NCBI GenBank assembly: GCA_028622995.1
Contig: JAJQJQ010000025.1
Span: 1,302,001-1,366,000 of the forward strand
Direction: 5' to 3'
Length of the DNA stretch: 64,000 nucleotides
Source: Panagrolaimus kolymaensis
Taxonomy: Eukaryota > Nematoda > Chromadorea > Rhabditida > Panagrolaimidae
A model generated the notes under the pieces. It worked only from the letters and a program-made list of their open reading frames with translations, was not told the DNA's origin and did not search any database. Of the stretch, positions 53,904-64,000 are shown in pieces (positions within the stretch are counted from its first letter, which is position 1; every line of letters starts with the position of its first letter). A program made the position numbers and the translations under genes.

Positions 53904-56483
53904 ATGAAAATGGAAAGCGAGATAGATGAAGGATGGGAAACATTAAAATAGGATATTCCCAATATCTTAAATAAACATATTTCTGATGCTGGATTCAGTA
54001 AACTTTCGCAACACGCAAATGAAATGGTTTTTTTTTGCGATTAAAACTTTAACAACATTTATTTATTTTTTTGTTTTTAGGTTATAAATAATCGCGGTGA
54101 ACAACTTTATAGTGGAATTAAAGAATTAATATTTAATCATTTAATTAATATTGTTTTGTCTTCCATTATTGATGCTGCTACAAGAAATAATTTAGATTTT
54201 TTATCAAAATTAATTTCTTGTTGGAAACATCACAAATATTTTAATTGGAAGGATAAGTGCAATTTCAATATATCTTGATCGAAATTATGTTGCTCAACGA
54301 CCACAATGTTGTGATTTGGAACCCACCGATAGACTTGGAGTTCGATTATTTCGTGAACACATTATTGAAAATCGAATTATCCATGGTCGGTTGAGATCAA
54401 TAATATTGGATATAATCAAAATGGATCCCAAAAAAGATGCCTCTAATTGGTAAATTATTTTTTTCTCATTAAAAAAATTTTAAAAAATAATTTTTCAGGA
54501 ATGTTTTAAAATCGTTTCGAGAAATGCTGATTGAATTGGATTTTAAATCATTTGAATATTATCAAACCCAATTTGAAACTCCATTTTTACAAGAATTATC
54601 TAAACATTATTATTACTTGGGTGAAAAAAATTTAGCTGAAAATAATTTAAATAATTTTATTGAAACTGTCATGGAATGCATAAATCAGCAAAAAACAAAG
54701 TATGATAAATGCTTCGATGCAATGTCATCATTTAAAATTAATTCCATTTTGCAACAATATTTTATTTTACCTTACACGAAAAAAATTATGGATATTATAA
54801 TAAACAAACCTGATTATACAGTTAAAAATGATGGCAGCGATGATTTGAAATTGCTCCATGAATTATTAATATTTTCAAAAACAGACACATCAATAATGGC
54901 CAATGCAATAATCAAATTTATGCGAGACCAAAGTGAAACATTAATTGAGGTTAGTCGTTAGTCAAGTTTAAAGTTGAAAGATCTAAAAAATTTTTTACAG
55001 TGTAATAATCCTCTCGAATATATTGAAAGCCACCTTAAAGATAAATTTTATTATTTTCTAAGCAACAATTTTTCCGACACAAAATTTAAGAATAAAATCC
55101 GACCACATTTTATGCATTTTATAAACCGTAATCCTAGATGTCCAGAATTTTTGTCACTTTATTTTGATGAAATATTAAAGCAACAAAATGTCATGAATAT
55201 TGATACTGATATAGACAAAGCGGTGATGCTTTACAAATATTTAGAAGAAAAAGATGTTTTTGAAAAGTAAACTATTTTTTTTGTTTGAGATTTCTCTAAA
55301 GGGTTTCTCTTTTATTTAGATTTTACAAAATTCACCTTGCCAAACGTTTGCTTTATGCCAATGATCATTTTGCGGATGCAGAAAAGGCAATGATTTATAA
55401 ATTAAAAACAGAATGTGGCATTTTTTTCATTTCAAAACTTGAAGGAATGATCAAAGATATTGAAGCTTCGAATACTTTCATGAATTCTTATAGAAAATCA
55501 CAATATTATTCAGAAGTCTGTCTTTTGTCTTAATATTTTTTTTATACTGTTTATTATTTTTTTGTAGGTTGACATTTCGGTAAACATATTAAATCAATTT
55601 TATTGGCCTATTTCCCAAGCTAATGTTTGTCATATTCCAATTTCTGAGGAAAGAACATTTAATAATTTCAAAATATTTTATCTTCAAAAATATAAAGACC
55701 GTGTTATTACACTCAATCCATGTATGGGTTCGGCTGAAATAAAAGCCATATTTTATAAAAAAATTGTAAACCCGAATATTTTTTAACCTTTTATTTAATT
55801 AGAAAATTTAGGATGGCTCCAATCAATTTCGAGAAGAAACCAAAATTCTAATTGTTAGCACTTATCAAATGTGTATTTTGATGGCTTTCAATGAACGAGA
55901 TTCTTACACTTACAATGAACTTATGGAATATACAAAAGTACAAGATCGTGATTTAAAAAAAGCTTTTATGTCTCTTTGTAAACCAGACCAACAAATTTTA
56001 AAATTAGAAGGAGCGTCGCTTGAAGATGGAAAGAGTAATTTTTTTGACATTTTTCTTACTTTATCTAAGCTTATGGAATTTTAGATGGGAATGATATTTT
56101 CTCTGTAAACGATGATTTTTCCTCAAATTTGACCAAAATTCGCATCAAACAAGTTTCAAACAAAAACTGTGAAAGTGATTTCGAAACGAAAGATACTTTA
56201 TTGAAAGCAAGTTTTTTTTTGTAATAATTTTTATATTCCAGCTTCCGACATATTTTAGAATGATGCAGAAAGGAAATGGGAAATCGAAGCTGCTATACTT
56301 AGAATTATGAAATTACACCAAAAATTAAATCATAATGAGCTTGTTACTGAAATCATTAAGCAAATGAATCATCAATTTAATCCAGATTTATTCATGATTA
56401 AAATGCGGATTGAATCTTTGATTGAGCGTGAATATTTGAAACGAAATGAAATTGATTCTCGTTATTATTGTTATGTTGCTTAG
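53904..56483 (+). pseudogene. Cullin-3-like gene with two disabling lesions
   Basis: Nine exons can be traced: 53904-54026, 54081-54449, 54499-54949, 55001-55266, 55320-55515, 55568-55765, 55812-56034, 56085-56210, 56269-56483. Cullin features: N-terminal helices (RGEQLYSGIKELIFNHLI), KMDPKKDASNW region, FYKIHLAKRLL, and the C-terminal winged helix WEIEAAILRIMKLHQKLNHN with the neddylation Lys, ending YYCYVA. This order and tail fit CUL3, the scaffold for BTB-adaptor ubiquitin ligases. Exon 1 has an in-frame TAG at codon 16 (53949-53951). Exon 2 needs a one-base frame change near 54243, since the original frame reaches TGA at 54279. Everything after is open. It may be a recently dying duplicate, or the lesions may be assembly errors. 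Confidence 0.75.
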
Positions 56484-56704
56484 ATTTTTATATATTTAAA
56501 AATCTATTTTTTACACTATTTTTTGCTGGGTCTCTAAACTTATTTCAAAGCATTTTTTATTTTTTGTTTCAACTGTCTTAGATAAAACTGATTATTTTAT
56601 AATTCAAAATAAAATAAATAAATTTATAAAAAAATGCTGCAAAAAAAATTTTTTGCAAATTTTAAAATAAAAATAGCTGCCTTTGATTAGAATAGATTTT
56701 AGTT
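56484..56704. other. Convergent 3' spacer
   Basis: Polyadenylation regions of the cullin-like gene and the next minus-strand gene. Confidence 0.4.
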
Positions 56705-57956
56705 TCAATCAACAATTTCCCATTTGATTTGACTGTAGACTGCAATTTCATCAACTGCATTAGTTTCACCATATCGAAATCGTTTTTGAATCAATCTATA
56801 TATTTAATTAAAAATGTTTATTTAAAAAATTTGTTTTTAGAAAAATATCTTACTGTGGAGCAGATCTCGAAGCATTGTTGCTAATAATAATAGCAGATCC
56901 TGTTTTATAAATTGGTTTCCTTTAAAAAAATCTTTCATTTTATTTATTTTTTAAATATTTTAAAAACTTACATGCTAATAATTCTTCCTTCCTTTCCTTC
57001 TTGGTCTAAACGATGTTTGTTGCAAGGTCCTTCAAAATCTTTTGCAACACCACCTTAAAAAATTCTTTATATTTAATATGATTTATTTCAGTGTCCTGTT
57101 TTATTTATTTTTATGATAAACCAAAAGTGACTTTTAAACATACCATTAACTACTAATTGTAAAGTTAAATAAAAAGTCTTATCCATGGCGTTAACATAAA
57201 AAGCAGTATCACTTCCAGGCTTTAAAGTTGTATACCCTTGTTTTTCAATTTTTTTGTAATAAATTTCACTCTTTTGTGAATATGCAAAATTGCAGGCCCC
57301 TTTAATCGTTTTTTTTAAATACCATTTTATTGTTTAGGCAAGCTTACCACCAGCAGCTTCAGCATCAATGGAGCAAAGACCCTTATCAAAATCAACTCTA
57401 GCACAAATTTCAAATTTGGATGTATTTTTTACCCAAACTGCTTTATCGTCATAATTTTTCCGTCTAAATTCATACAATTTTAAAACACAAAATTCGCTTC
57501 ATCTTTTTTTTACCCTTTCCGCCAACATGTGAAAGATTATCTTTGATGGTTACTGTAGTTCCAGGTGGAACACCATGATTAATGAAAAGAGGCACTATTA
57601 AAAAAAATTGAGTATGGATAATTTTGAAATTTCTCAAAATTTATTACCCTCATTTTCATCGGTTGCAGTCATATAAGCAATTTGTCCACTTTCTACAGTA
57701 AACTCTAATTCACTATTAGGCTCAACAAAGGCAAATGAATCACTTGTATCAACTACATAATAAATTGATTTATTTTCAGATATTGACACTTGAACACCTA
57801 AAAATTATTTATTTAATAAATCGAAAATTTTTAAAAAGGGTTTTTATCTTTGCCTCCAGCAGAAAATTTACAATTAGTAATCATACGATTTGAATCCACA
57901 TGGATTTTTAATCGCTGATTTTGGCTATTAACTACCAACAATTTTTTAACACCCAT
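56705..57956 (-). CDS. Beta-strand-rich protein of unknown function
   Basis: About eight exons between the ATG at 57956 and TGA at 56705. First exon MGVKKLLVVNSQNQRLKIHV...TNCKFSAGG, ending at a GC donor. Later exons encode alternating strands: SIYYVVDTSDSFAFVEPN, VPLFINHGVPPGTTVTIKDN, FEICARVDFDKGLCSIDAEA, TTLKPGSDTAFYVNAMDKT, GGVAKDFEGPCNKH, ending AVYSQIKWEIVD; roughly 240-250 aa. There is no signal peptide. The short gene at 49061 is a truncated relative. Exact exon joins in the middle are less certain than the ends. Confidence 0.6.
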
Positions 57957-59168
57957 TTTAAGTATTTTTTTAAATTTCAAAGAAGTGTATAAACGTTTTT
58001 TTGGAAGGAAATGTTTTTCTGTTACAAAAAATGGTCATTTTATATCAGCAGAAAAGAAATATGATTGTTTCCAGCAACGATAACGTTATCAACTATGCCT
58101 ACCACCAAAACAAACTTGAAAGATTTAAAAAATGCTAATAATCAATAAAATAAAGTTTTTCTCTTAAAATTTTAACCCTTTTTTTGCATTTTTTTCTTTT
58201 TAAATTGTGTAATTTTATTGATGACAAAAAAATTTTTAAGCCAAGCAAAAAAAGAAACAGATGTTTTAAAATTTCGATTTTTTTCCTTCCCCGCAATTTT
58301 TATTTTTTTATTCATAGAAAAAAATATATATTTCAAAATCTTTTTTTATTTGTCTTTTTCATCGATTGAATATGAGAAAGAAATGAATAGTGAGTGGCTA
58401 GCGCCGGCCGATTTGTTTCATTTATTGATTTTCAAATACAAACTCCTAATAACTTTTTTTGTTTGCTGTTTTCTAAATTTTTGATGTTTTGAATATTTTA
58501 ATTTCAATATTTTATTCTTTTTGGTTTTAACTTTAGCGTAGATTAACAAATTTTTAGAATAAATTTGCCGCAATTTAGATCTAATTGATTTATTTTTTTA
58601 TTTCCTGTAATTTGTAAGTAACGGCTAAAGCAAAAAAAGGAATTGTTATCTGGAACACATAATTAAAATGGACAAAAAAGAAAATCATTGGGATTTTTTT
58701 TGAGTAGACCCCATTATTAAAATAATTCAAGAGTAAAAAAAAAATTAAATTATTTTGACATATTTCACTTTTTGAGTAAAAAAAAATCTGATGGAAAGTT
58801 AAATTTTCGAAGTAATTTGAAAAATGTGTAAATTCCAAGAATATCGGGAAAAATAAATAAATATTGTAAAATATGCTTTCGAAGTTTATATAATTTTTTA
58901 AAGAAATAAAAATATATAATAGAGTGAACTTTGAACCCAGTGAACTCAGAATTTCTTTTTGCATATTTAACAATTTCGTAAAAATTTTATATTTTTCTTT
59001 CATTTTGAGATAATTTCAAGAAACCAGGTGTTTTTATTTTATCGTTTACCTCGAATAAATTTATTTTTTTATAAAAAAATTTTTTTGGCTAACTCAACCA
59101 ATAAATAAAGTTCATAGCTAACCCACATAGCATGAAGTAAGCAAATTTATTTTACTTATTTTTTAAAA
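57957..59168. other. Intergenic
   Basis: No supported gene. The 137-codon frame at 58590-59003 (-) is Phe/Ile/Asn/Lys-rich, with partial hydrophobic runs but no splice sites or receptor motif. Confidence 0.45.
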
Positions 59169-60028
59169 ATGTCTAAAGTTATTGAACCAAATGAATTTGT
59201 GGTAAATTTTTATTATTATTTTTCATATTTCACCCTTCTTTTGTGCTGGATTTTGGCTCCATTGGTTTTATATATAATTTTGACTCAATCCAAGAAACTA
59301 AAAACTATTAAATGGTTAATTTTAAATTATTCATTTTGGTGTTTAGCTTTAGAGACTTTACTTGGATTAGTTAAACCATTATTTATTATGCCATGTCCTT
59401 GCGGAATTCAAATAGGAATATTTAAAAAATTTGGAGATTTTCGAAACACTGCTATTGCAACACAACTTTGCATTTTGTTTACTGTAAATTCCATTGCAAG
59501 TTTAACCGCTACACTTATCAGCCGTTATGGATATGTATTTCCTTCAAAATATATCAAATTTTTAAATTCTAAAACTATGTTAATTTCTTTAATTGGATTT
59601 TCATGCATTCTCAACGCCATTAACGCAGCCACATTAGCTCCAATGTTATATTTTGACACAGCTGATATTCATAAATTTGCATTAGAATATGATCCATATT
59701 TTTCTAGATATTTTAATGAACAAACATTTTTTATTATTCCTCATCCAATCATTGATCGAATTGCTATATCCACTCTAATTTTAATGGCCTTTATAATTAT
59801 TTTATTTATGCTTTTTTCATTTTATTTTATTTTTCTCATTCAAAAATATAAAAAAAATACCTCAACAAAATTAAAGCGCTCTCTAATAATAAGTTCATTT
59901 ATGCAGATTTTATTAACAAATATTTTTCTCAATTTTCCATTTTTAATGTTATATATTTTTATTGTTTTTGATGTTCCAAATTCTTCAACAATTTTTATAA
60001 TTTTTTTTTGCATGATTACTTTACATTG

Positions 60029-60370
60029 TGTCACGCGGTGACAGATATTGGTTTCGTCGAGGTTTAGGAAGAAGAGTTCTTTGGGAGTTGGTTGTATCTT
60101 CTGCAGCTGGGATCATCCAAATAAACACAAGAGCATATCACAAACATATTTATTCAGGATAAACAACAACCAGCACAGATGAACACATGATAACACAACT
60201 AACTAAAAGCTAACAAACAAAAGCTACGAAGAGAGAATTTAGGCTGCCGTTTGGCTGACTTCATTTCATTGGTTGAGTGGAGCATTCTGTTTGAGAGTGG
60301 AGAAGCAAGAGCACGAGCAAGAGTTTGAGAGCGGGAAGTTTGAATGTGCTAGGAGCTGCGCCGCGCGACT
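60029..60370 (-). repeat. LTR (3' LTR in element orientation)
   Basis: 342 bp; pair of 61710-62051. Preceded by ATTG. Confidence 0.85.
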
Positions 60371-61709
60371 CGCCCCGTCCCCGTCCAAGAATGTGTCCTC
60401 ACATTTTGAAAACCATACGAGCAAAAACAAGAAAAACCATAGAATAAGCATCTACCACATTTCTTTACCATGAGCATAACAAAGCATTCATAAACAATTT
60501 CTGGATCATAGATCAACAGCGTCTTTACATATTTTCTGGATCAAGTATCACCAGTTTCTTTATACGAACATAAAAGTTCCACTTTCTTTACATCTTTCTG
60601 GACAATAGCATCTTCTTCGCATCAGCAGGTTTCAGCTTTAACTTCACGAGAGGACATCACAGCAATACGCCATAGTGGTTCGACGAGTCTGCATCCAAGC
60701 CGATTTAAAACACAAGTCATCATGAGCATAAGAACATAACCATCATCACGAGCAATCACTAGCATAACAGAAAACCGTTCGGTACAGGCATAACGAGATA
60801 TACAAGTTATTTTGGAGCACTGAGTCAGCATTCGATCAACATAAGAATCATGTTCAATCCATACGAGCCATCGATCAAAACCATCATTGAACAATATAAT
60901 AATCATCTTCACAGGTATAGCTAGGAGTTTCCATCCATTATTGCAGTCATGTACAAAGACATCCTTCAAAGAGTGGTCATCACAAGAACATAACAGTAAG
61001 ATCATACCAAAGAGAAAAAGAGCAAGACAAATCCATTTATCACATCCAAACAAGAAGACGAGCAACCATAACTATCGTTTCGATACATAAGAGGATGGGC
61101 ACAAAACAGGCCAGAGGTAAGCATGCCTCACAAGGTCAGAGGCTCTTAGGCATGCCTGTAGGTCAGAGGCTCCTCCAAAACAAGCCAAACAGGTCAGAGG
61201 TAGTATTATGCGTGTGTTGTTTACAGGCACAGAGGCTACATGCCTTTCCCAAATTACATCTTTAACCTCAAACAACCAAAAAAATCGTACCAAGTAACAC
61301 CTCCAGCTTCTTTGCGACGAGATTCCTTTCATCATCATACTACCAAGAGCAATCCAGACATCATATTCATAGAGCATAACATCCACAGAGTTTTCTTTAC
61401 ATAAACAGCATTGTTTTACATACATAAGTTTAACAAAATCATAAGTTCTTTACCAAGTACTTCCAGCTTCGTTTTCTTCTAATCCAAGTAGTTTCATCAC
61501 GTTTATCATTGGCTTCTCCATGAGCACTTCATATTCCACAGGTTGTTTGACTTCAGATCAATCCAAGTTTTTCACGATTGAGATGAGGACCAAAGAGCAT
61601 TCGACCAAGACCAAGAGTTCACCAGTATCATAAACAGTTCAGCCATTCCTTTGAGATCCATTGATTGCAGCAATTTCTTCAAGACAGGAACAGTTGGGTG
61701 GGCCCTCCA

Positions 61710-62051
61710 TGTCACGCGGTGACAGATATTGGTTTCGTCGAGGTTTAGGAAGAAGAGTTCTTTGGGAGTTGGTTGTATCTTCTGCAGCTGGGATCATCCA
61801 AATAAACACAAGAGCATATCACAAACATATTTATTCAGGATAAACAACAACCAGCACAGATGAACACATGATAACACAACTAACTAAAAGCTAACAAACA
61901 AAAGCTACGAAGAGAGAATTTAGGCTGCCGTTTGGCTGACTTCATTTCATTGGTTGAGTGGAGCATTCTGTTTGAGAGTGGAGAAGCAAGAGCACGAGCA
62001 AGAGTTTGAGAGCGGGAAGTTTGAATGTGCTAGGAGCTGCGCCGCGCGACT
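61710..62051 (-). repeat. LTR (5' LTR in element orientation)
   Basis: 342 bp; pair of 60029-60370. Followed by ATTG. Confidence 0.85.
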
Positions 62052-62144
62052 ATTGTTTAATGGAATTTATTACAACTTTGTATTTTATTTCACCATATCG
62101 GGATTTTATTTTTAAGTTTCTTAAACGAAAGCGTCATGCTGAAG

Positions 62145-62462
62145 TTAGAAGCTCACTTTCTTTGTTACCCAAATGTTATCCACTTTCTTCAAGAATTGTT
62201 CAAGTTCCTCAGCATCCATAAAGTCCATGTATTCACCATAAATTTCATTTTCAATTCTTTCCTTGTGGTGATAAAGATTCAAAGTGTCAATAATGAGAAA
62301 TGGAGCCTCTTTGTAGAAAAATTTACAAGAACGATCAAGAAGTTGTTTGATTTCGGCATCAGCATTTTCATTGATATATTGAATGAGCTTCGGAGAAAAT
62401 GGAAATTCTTGTTGATGGATGTTTGATAAATTGAATGACAGCTTTTCTTCAACCATTTTCAA
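62145..62462 (-). CDS. F-box-like protein, short
   Basis: 105 codons on the minus strand. FPFSPKLIQYINENADAEIK then LLDRSCKFFYKEAPFLIIDT matches the divergent F-box of large clade IV nematode families (hydrophobic-P-F, L..SCK.FF.K.P..I). It stops at KKVSF, much shorter than the usual 300 aa, in antisense overlap with the end of the receptor gene. Likely truncated. Confidence 0.5.
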   Translation of the reverse strand: MKMVEEKLSFNLSNIHQQEFPFSPKLIQYINENADAEIKQLLDRSCKFFYKEAPFLIIDTLNLYHHKERIENEIYGEYMDFMDAEELEQFLKKVDNIWVTKKVSF

Positions 62463-62649
62463 CCATAAAATTTACAAAGAATGGACTTGCTTGAAATTTT
62501 TTTAAGCATTTTTGCAGAATGAAAAAAAATATGTTAAAGTTCCCAAATTTGAATATTAGTTTTTATAAATGCACTTTTTTGTGGCTTATTTCGTGAATTA
62601 AAAAATATGGACGAAATCATTATATTTTAATCGGAAATATGTTCAATAT

Positions 62650-62850
62650 TTGCGAAGGCCATACTTTGAAGATATTCCTGCAGATAGAATTTTCAAAGCA
62701 GAAAATTTTAAACTATTAAAAAACACAAATAATGTTCCGAATTCCATTTTCGAATTAACTATGCCGAATGAAAAAATTTATAAATATTTTGATCGCTTCA
62801 AATCCACATATTATTGTAGCAAATGCTTAAGAAATGGAATTGCTATTTAA
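62650..62850 (+). pseudogene. Fragment with CxxC tail next to a foldback element
   Basis: A 66-codon frame (YFEDIPADRIFKAENF ... FDRFKSTYYCSKCLRNGIAI) with no ATG near its start. The YYCSKC end resembles the Cys pair of FLYWCH-type or F-box-linked nematode proteins. Its TAA is part of the TTAA at which the foldback element begins. Upstream exons not found. Confidence 0.35.
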
Positions 62851-63922
62851 GAGAGACTCTACGAGTAGATTTAAAGATTTCGAGGTCTAGCGGTCCATTT
62901 TTTTTCAAATTTTTTTTCTGTCTTACTTTTCCGGTAATTTACGATGTAAAAAAATTATTGGCGTCAAGCTTTTTCTCAAAAAGTGAGCAGGATATGCTAA
63001 TTTTTTATTTTGAAGTTAAAACCATGGATTAACTTCTAAAATTCGGCTAAATTCACCCATGAAGTATAATAATTTGATTTTTATCCAGTATTATGTAATA
63101 GATTACGGGCTAATTTATGGTGTATACCATATATTTAAGTATTTTATAAAAATGAGGAGAAATTTGCATATTAAAACTTCAAAATGCTGTAACTTTTGAT
63201 CCAGAACATATCCGGGACCTAAGAAAAAAACCATATATTCCCCAGAATCTCTACTTTATTATGCAAAAGAAAATTAATTTTTACAAGGAGTCGGTTTTGA
63301 GAACCATAATTAAATGTGTTCAAAACCACATTTTTAACGGAGAAAATGGTGTTTTTCCCTTTCTCTCTTTGTTATTTTGGCATTATGTTCGAATTGTTTT
63401 CAATGAAAGAAAAAATTGAAAAACCATTTTCCCCGTTAAAAATGTGATCACTGGCACGTTTAATTATGGTTCTCAAAACCGACTCCTTGTAAAAATTAAT
63501 TTTCTTTTGCATAATAAAGTAGAGATTCTGGGGAATATATGGTATTTTTCTTAGGTCTCCCCGGTATCATGGATCAAAAGTTACAGCCTTTTGAAGTTTT
63601 AATATGCAAATTTCACCTCATTTTTGATGAACATTAAAATATATGGTATACACCATAAATTAACCCGCAATTTATTAGATAATACTGGATAAAAATCAAA
63701 TTTTTATACTTCATGGGTGAATTTAGCCGAATTTTAGAAGTTAATCCATGGTTTTAACTTCAAAATAAAAAATTAGCATATCCTGCTCACTTTTTGAGAA
63801 AAAGCTTGACGCCAATAATTTTTTTACATCGTAAATTACCGGAAAAGTAAGACAGAAAAAAAATTTGAAAAAAAATGGACCGCTAGACCTCGAAATCTTT
63901 AAATCTACTCGTAGAGTCTCTC
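62851..63922. mobile_element. Foldback/MITE-like element with about 500-bp inverted arms
   Basis: The two halves are near-perfect inverted copies: GAGAGACTCTACGAGTAG... from 62851 and its complement ending at 63922, with a central unpaired stretch of about 60-80 bp near 63350-63420. TTAA flanks both ends (62847-62850 and 63923-63926). The mirrored frames at 62823-63032 and 63741-63938 are two readings of the arms and are not genes. The TTAA target suits piggyBac-type, but the GAG start and possible TAA site would also suit PIF/Harbinger-type elements. Confidence 0.8.
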
Positions 63923-64000
63923 TTAATAATTCGTTCAATTCAACTAAATTCAGATGTTTTTTTTATTTAGCCTACAAAAAAAGGGAACTTTGAAAAAAAA

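Larger units (their letters stand above)
60029..62051 (-). mobile_element. Non-autonomous LTR retrotransposon in a receptor exon
   Basis: LTRs of 342 bp at 60029-60370 and 61710-62051, with no difference seen by eye, begin TGTCACGCGG and end CCGCGCGACT. Target duplication is ATTG (60025-60028 and 62052-62055). On the minus strand TGGAGGGCCCACCCAACTG follows the first LTR directly (primer-binding-like), and GGACGGGGACGGGGCG lies before the last (polypurine-like). The internal 1.34 kb has no RT or integrase. A 147-codon frame at 60622-61065 (-) has no recognised domain. Confidence 0.85.
59169..62221 (+). pseudogene. Srh-like chemoreceptor split by an LTR element
   Basis: The coding frame 59169-60028 (286 codons plus two bases) encodes TM1-TM6 and the start of TM7 of a Str-superfamily receptor, with KKLKTIKWLILNYSFWCL after TM1 and PCPCGIQIGIF before TM3. 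At 60029 an LTR element begins. After it, from 62056, the frame resumes as LMEFITTLYFISPYRDFIFK, the usual TM7 and SPYR tail. Leaving out 60029-62055 (element plus one ATTG) rejoins the frame exactly. As it stands the frame stops at TGA 60039-60041. The remaining tail after KRKRHAEV overlaps the next gene on the opposite strand. Confidence 0.8.

Noticed and set aside
58590..59003. 137-codon minus-strand frame resembling a membrane protein
   Set aside because: Hydrophobicity follows from A/T content; no receptor motif, no splice structure, and no sequence match to the receptors in this window.
61661..61843. 60-codon frame shared with 60039-60160
   Set aside because: It is the LTR sequence read through; no independent coding evidence.
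62823..63938. Two identical 65-69-codon frames in opposite orientation
   Set aside because: They are mirror readings of the inverted arms of the foldback element.

Overview
The window is nuclear DNA of a nematode. Base composition is strongly AT-rich, introns are mostly 40-60 bp GT-AG (a few GC-AG), and the gene families are typical of nematodes: Srd- and Srh-like chemoreceptors, fast-evolving F-box-like genes, C-type lectins, PAN/Apple proteins and many one- or two-exon secreted peptides. The free-living clade IV group (Panagrolaimidae and relatives) is my best guess from the intron style and the Hsp70-like and F-box-like families, but the sequence alone does not prove it. I saw no rRNA, no intact tRNA and no CRISPR.

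Layout. 1-7976: a Penelope-like retroelement (PLE) on the minus strand, as one complete 5036-bp unit plus a 5'-truncated upstream copy in head-to-tail tandem. Its reverse transcriptase carries an N-terminal GIY-YIG nuclease, and each unit also holds a spliced, convergent gene for a LINE-ORF1-like protein. 8012-8632: a glycine-rich gene cut off by that insertion. 9771-12171: an Srd-like receptor and an LEA-like small protein. 12528-15121: a short-chain dehydrogenase with two abutting Helitron-like elements inside an exon. 15498-20112: an HMG-box-like protein, an F-box-like gene and two cysteine-rich proteins. 20570-21785: two copies of a SINE-like repeat with a tRNA-like 3' end. 22707-26863: a secreted peptide and a tandem pair of four-TM proteins, one with a broken splice acceptor. 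27839-31680: a GNAT acetyltransferase and a complete P450. 32297-33990: two degenerate Hsp70-like genes. 34204-37286: two CSalpha-beta peptides flanking a young non-autonomous LTR element. 38441-45093: a 7-TM receptor, two Gly/Pro/Cys peptides, a PAN-domain protein and a small peptide. 46047-51800: a 606-aa secreted repeat protein, a mini-paralogue of a later gene, and a three-domain C-type lectin. 52094-53379: a third Helitron-like element. 53904-57956: a decayed cullin-3-like gene and a beta-rich protein of unknown role. 59169-63922: an Srh-like receptor split by a second LTR element, F-box-like pieces, and a 1.07-kb foldback element.

The recurring theme is recent transposition into genes. 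The PLE, Helitron pair and second LTR element each interrupt a host gene. In two cases removing the insert (and one target duplication) rejoins an open frame in family register, so the boundaries are well fixed. The host genes are mostly environmental and innate-immunity types (receptors, lectins, cysteine-rich peptides, P450), with no evidence of a common pathway.
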